Assembly: GCA_024637295.1 (NCBI GenBank)
Contig: JAGXFL010000007.1
Span: 1 to 64,000, forward strand
Length of the DNA stretch: 64,000 nucleotides
Direction of reading: 5' to 3'
Source: Sulfuricurvum sp.
Lineage (GTDB): Bacteria; Campylobacterota; Campylobacteria; Campylobacterales; Sulfurimonadaceae
Below the pieces are notes generated by a model, which made no database searches, was not told the DNA's origin, and was given only the letters and a program-made list of their open reading frames with translations. Of this stretch, positions 60,974 through 64,000 are shown piece after piece. Every line of letters starts with the position of its first letter. Position 1 is the first letter of the stretch. Made by a program: the position numbers and the translations under genes.

Positions 60974-61906
60974 TTAAACGGTGATTACCTGATTTTTATT
61001 TTTATTTTTAGCTTCGTACAGTGCTCTATCTGCTCGCAGTAAAGAGGTCTCAAACTCTTTATCACAGAGTTTGGTAACACCGATACTCACCGTAATACGT
61101 ATCTCACTGTTTTCATAAAAGAGACGTGCCTGTTCAATGGTTGAACGGATTTTTTCAGCGATCGATTGCGCCACATCAAGTGTGGCGCGATTGAGAACAA
61201 GGATAAATTCGTCTCCTCCAAAGCGGTATGCCTTGTCGGTATTTCGAATCAAAGAGGCAATAGTTCTCGCTACAAAGACAAGCGTCTTATCTCCAGCCAA
61301 ATGAGAGTTTGTATCATTGATGGCTTTGAAATCATCCAAATCGATCATGATCAAATAGCACTCAGGTGCACCCTCGCTTTGGAGATTTTGGGTAATGGAG
61401 AGTAAATCGCTAAACAACTCTTTACGATTGTAAAACTTTGTGAGAGCATCAATACGGTTTTCTTCAGTCAGGGTATCAATACGACGCGTCAGATCTTTGA
61501 TCTGATCGTGTGCTTTGAGCAGCGCACTTGACATTTCCGTATCCAATTGCGCCAGATTATCAACGATCTTAAGACAGTTGTTAGTCAAATAATCGTTTCC
61601 ATAGCCATGAGGAGGTTTCATCCTTTGAGTATGCTCGTTCATGACTTGATGGATATCTTCATGGCTTTGTGCAAATGCTTCGAGTGCCAGCTGTGCGATC
61701 TCTAGGTATTTGTTAATATCACCCGAAGCGGTTGTCTCTTGTCGATAGGTTTCGTGTATTAATTCTTCGGAGATCTGATTTTCGAGGACTTCATTAAACG
61801 TTATCTGATAATTATTAGGGAGAGGTAATAGATGCTTATTTCGTAGAGTGGACAATGTTTGCTCACATAAATGCCAACTACCCTCAATGAAATCTTCTTT
61901 CGTCAT
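60974..61906 (-). CDS. Soluble diguanylate cyclase with helical N-terminal domain
   Basis: A 310-residue protein: the first 140 residues are helical with no recognised sensor domain, then a coiled-coil link (about 128-150) and a GGDEF domain (150-310) with the intact motif RFGGDEF (228-234). It should synthesise c-di-GMP in the cytoplasm. A GAAGG ribosome site lies 9 nt before the ATG. It is 40 nt downstream of the DTW-domain gene and on the same strand. Confidence 0.92.
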   Translation of the reverse strand: MTKEDFIEGSWHLCEQTLSTLRNKHLLPLPNNYQITFNEVLENQISEELIHETYRQETTASGDINKYLEIAQLALEAFAQSHEDIHQVMNEHTQRMKPPHGYGNDYLTNNCLKIVDNLAQLDTEMSSALLKAHDQIKDLTRRIDTLTEENRIDALTKFYNRKELFSDLLSITQNLQSEGAPECYLIMIDLDDFKAINDTNSHLAGDKTLVFVARTIASLIRNTDKAYRFGGDEFILVLNRATLDVAQSIAEKIRSTIEQARLFYENSEIRITVSIGVTKLCDKEFETSLLRADRALYEAKNKNKNQVITV

Positions 61907-61946
61907 CGTTTATTGCCTTCAAAACAGTATTAAAATATTATATCAT

Positions 61947-62624
61947 TTAAATCATAACATCTTTTCTTTGCCTAAATCTTTTTTTTGATGTGTGCGGATT
62001 GTCGGTTTGTGAGATGCATTTAATCTGATATTCGACCATTGCTAAAAATGGGTCTAAAAAAGAATCAAAAGCCTTTTTTTCAATCATTTCGAGCCCTTGA
62101 TCTGTGAGCAGTTCCAATATCGTAAGGGTTGATTCCATGGTTGAAAGGCAAAACTCCTTAGGTTGTTCTTTGATTTGAAACTGTGATATTTTGGAATGTG
62201 TGAAGCTTAGTTTTGGCAACACTTGCAGATTGTGGCTTAAACGCAGTATTTTCATCGAGCATGGCCATGTGGAATCGATGATAAAAATGATCAATCGGCG
62301 GTTGTTTAACTGAATTCTCTGAGTGTTGAGATCAATACTTTCATTTCCTGGGTAGAGAACATAGCAGCAGTTACTAGGATCGTTTATGATGGCATTAACG
62401 GCGTTGTGATGGCTAAAATCAACATCGATATAAAGCTCTGAGTTAGGAAGGGAGAGATGGGTAAGTCTTCCTGTGCCATTTTTGGTTTTTTTGAACTCTT
62501 TGGGGTGCATGAGAATGATAAACTTTGTTTTGGTGGCAATTGGCTTTACCACGGCACACATGCACAGATTCATGGGGCGGTAACACTGATAACACGTCGC
62601 TCTTGTTTCTATAGGATTTCTCAA
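61947..62624 (-). CDS. DTW-domain protein, probable tRNA-uridine aminocarboxypropyltransferase (TapT-like)
   Basis: A 225-residue protein of the DTW family that adds the aminocarboxypropyl group of SAM to tRNA uridine-47 (acp3U). The N-terminal zinc-type cysteines C11, C14, C21 and C23 (CYQC...CMC), the LMHPKE segment and the IIDSTWPCSMKI motif are present. No ATG exists between the upstream stop and the domain, so a TTG start at 62624 is used. It lies 42 nt after the 419-residue GGDEF gene and is probably in its operon. Confidence 0.87.
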   Translation of the reverse strand: MRNPIETRATCYQCYRPMNLCMCAVVKPIATKTKFIILMHPKEFKKTKNGTGRLTHLSLPNSELYIDVDFSHHNAVNAIINDPSNCCYVLYPGNESIDLNTQRIQLNNRRLIIFIIDSTWPCSMKILRLSHNLQVLPKLSFTHSKISQFQIKEQPKEFCLSTMESTLTILELLTDQGLEMIEKKAFDSFLDPFLAMVEYQIKCISQTDNPHTSKKRFRQRKDVMI

Positions 62625-62666
62625 ATTTTTTTGACAGTATACCGCTTTATGAAGTTTTGAATCACA

Positions 62667-63926
62667 TCAAATGCTGACGATACGGTTTCGTCCCTCATTT
62701 TTAGCTTTATACAAGGCCACATCGGCAGATGAAATGAGAATAGTCTGATTTTTTGCTTCATTAGGTATCATGCATGAGATTCCGAAACTCATCGTAATAG
62801 GGTCTGTAAAGCCCCATTTGAATTGCAAATTGTCAGTATCTTTGAGGTTATCTTGGATTCTACTGCACAATGCTTGGGCATCATTGCAATTGGTGTCGTA
62901 TAAGACGATCACAAACTCTTCTCCGCCATAGCGAGCGACAAAGTCACTGCTTCTTTGTAATGAGCTTTTCAAAATGGCTGCCAATGCTTTTAGAACTTCA
63001 TCGCCCATCGAGTGCCCGTAGGTGTCATTGATCCGTTTAAAATGGTCTATATCACACATAACGATAGAGATCTCGACGCGATTGCGTTGAGCCAGTTGGT
63101 ACATATCGTTATAGTAGTTGTCAAATGCTCTTCTGTTGGCTAATTGCGTTAGAGGATCGGTGAGAGTCAATTCTATTAATTGCTGATTAGCCTCTTCGAG
63201 CGCCTGAGTTCTTTCATGAACTTTGAGTTCCAAAGAGTGATTGAGACTATCGAGTGTTTCAGAGTGTGTATGGATCTTTTCAACCATACTCAATATGGCG
63301 TTATGAATGATTCCGACTTCATCGTTCCTGGTCGATTTTTGTGTCGGAAAATGGTTGAGCTTTGGGTCATAGTTTAAAACATTTTGGGTAAGTTCTTGTA
63401 AGAATCTGAACTCTCTTTTGATCAAAATAAGAAAAAATGTAAGTAAGGCTAAGGTAACAGTAAAGATCTTAAATGTGACTATTTTATTATTTTGTAACAT
63501 CACTTCGTATTCATGGTCGTCAAAACGGGCATGTGCTGTTGCGAGTATCTCTCCTGTGAGGGGATCGATGATTTTTTTATTGGAGGAGTCAATGGCACAG
63601 CATTTTTTTTCTTTTTTATTGGGGTCTTTGAAATATTTGTAAAGAATCTTGCCATCCGATGTTGTTAATGTGAGACCTTCCATATCGCTGTTTTGATTGA
63701 TGATCTGATCGAGATATTCTTTGTTGGCATCATTGAGTCCTAATGATAGATTGAGACCAAGAACAGGAGCAATAGTGTTGAGCAATAAAGTATTTTTTTC
63801 TTTTTTTGATGTCATAAATTGTTCGGTAATATGTTGAGTGACTTCATAGCGCTGTAAGCCAACCAGAAACAGTGTAAAAAAGATAACACTGACAATAATT
63901 TTGATTTCTATACAAATATTATTCAT
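62667..63926 (-). CDS. Membrane diguanylate cyclase with periplasmic sensor region
   Basis: A 419-residue protein: span 1 (about 8-24), a periplasmic region of about 125 residues, span 2 (about 152-170), a HAMP-like and coiled-coil linker (about 175-255) and a GGDEF domain with intact ARYGGEEFVIV (near 335). It should make c-di-GMP. The periplasmic part contains two adjacent cysteines (KKCCAID), possibly a redox or metal site. The ATG overlaps the stop of a gene entering from the right edge (TAATG). Confidence 0.92.
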   Translation of the reverse strand: MNNICIEIKIIVSVIFFTLFLVGLQRYEVTQHITEQFMTSKKEKNTLLLNTIAPVLGLNLSLGLNDANKEYLDQIINQNSDMEGLTLTTSDGKILYKYFKDPNKKEKKCCAIDSSNKKIIDPLTGEILATAHARFDDHEYEVMLQNNKIVTFKIFTVTLALLTFFLILIKREFRFLQELTQNVLNYDPKLNHFPTQKSTRNDEVGIIHNAILSMVEKIHTHSETLDSLNHSLELKVHERTQALEEANQQLIELTLTDPLTQLANRRAFDNYYNDMYQLAQRNRVEISIVMCDIDHFKRINDTYGHSMGDEVLKALAAILKSSLQRSSDFVARYGGEEFVIVLYDTNCNDAQALCSRIQDNLKDTDNLQFKWGFTDPITMSFGISCMIPNEAKNQTILISSADVALYKAKNEGRNRIVSI

Positions 63927-64000
63927 TATTTTTCACCTTCATTTAGGTATATTTTTGAAATTCTGATGAGTAGATTGTCAACTTCAATCCCGTTTTTACG
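63926..64000 (-). CDS. 3' end of a gene cut by the window edge
   Basis: On the minus strand, positions 64000 to 63926 read as 24 open codons and a TAA stop, ending in ISKIYLNEGEK. The stop shares one base with the ATG of the next GGDEF gene and an AAGGTGAAA ribosome site for that gene lies inside it. This is the pattern of a translationally coupled upstream gene, perhaps a periplasmic binding protein, but the product cannot be identified from 24 residues. Confidence 0.6.
   Translation of the reverse strand, partial: RKNGIEVDNLLIRISKIYLNEGEK

Overview
The window is a chromosome segment of a Campylobacterota (epsilonproteobacterial) organism of moderate GC content. This rests on gene order known from Campylobacter and Helicobacter: ileS / small membrane protein / gatA / guaB, then xseB / nitrilase-like / ThiF-like, then murC / mutS2, and ligA / tlyA / ribF. 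A free-living sulfur-oxidiser-like genus (Sulfurimonas or Sulfuricurvum) fits the many two-component, PAS and c-di-GMP genes, but genus assignment is inference.

Region 1 (1-18.5 kb) is mostly housekeeping. It starts with a minus-strand tRNA cluster (Lys, Glu, one truncated) behind a perfect sigma70 promoter. A CinA-like gene diverges from a long plus-strand run: ileS, a 41-codon membrane ORF, gatA, guaB, metY, metX, xseB, a nitrilase-like gene and a ThiF-like gene, many of them touching or overlapping. Two minus-strand lipoproteins (one a c-type cytochrome) precede a polysaccharide deacetylase and an aminotransferase / hypothetical / murC / mutS2 run.

Region 2 (18.5-31 kb) mixes accessory and core genes: an unknown membrane protein, a degraded REP-like palindrome, a YefM-YoeB toxin-antitoxin pair, a PhnD-like sensor fused to PAS-PAS-GGDEF-EAL, ligA converging on and overlapping a type II NADH dehydrogenase, tlyA, and an island between tlyA and ribF. 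The island holds a DUF4258 / YgiT-type zinc-finger pair and a McrC-McrB restriction pair in the order C then B. It runs directly into ribF with a 4-nt overlap.

Region 3 (31-40 kb) is core again: atpB, a small membrane protein, a ThiE/TenI-like gene, gatB, a voltage-sensor-type K+ channel followed by a separate RCK protein, gpsA, a Dabb-domain protein, and on the minus strand an ABC-F ATPase and a small membrane protein.

Region 4 (40-56 kb) is signalling. A four-gene minus-strand operon encodes a large phosphorelay kinase with HPt, a REC/HD-GYP phosphodiesterase, a response regulator with an unrecognised C-terminal half, and a second hybrid kinase. Next to it lie a CheB (methylesterase only) and CheR pair without CheA, CheW, CheY or receptor genes, a PAS / degenerate-GGDEF / EAL protein, a membrane sensor diguanylate cyclase, and a soluble protein made of two Cache-like modules with no output domain. 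Together these point to environmental control of c-di-GMP.

Region 5 (56-64 kb) has a NYN-domain nuclease-like gene, tex, a PP2C-phosphatase/Ser-Thr-kinase fusion divergent from a glycine-zipper protein across an inverted repeat, a DTW-domain tRNA-modification gene and two more GGDEF proteins. A gene cut by the right window edge overlaps the last of them. No CRISPR array, rRNA gene, complete insertion sequence or prophage was seen.
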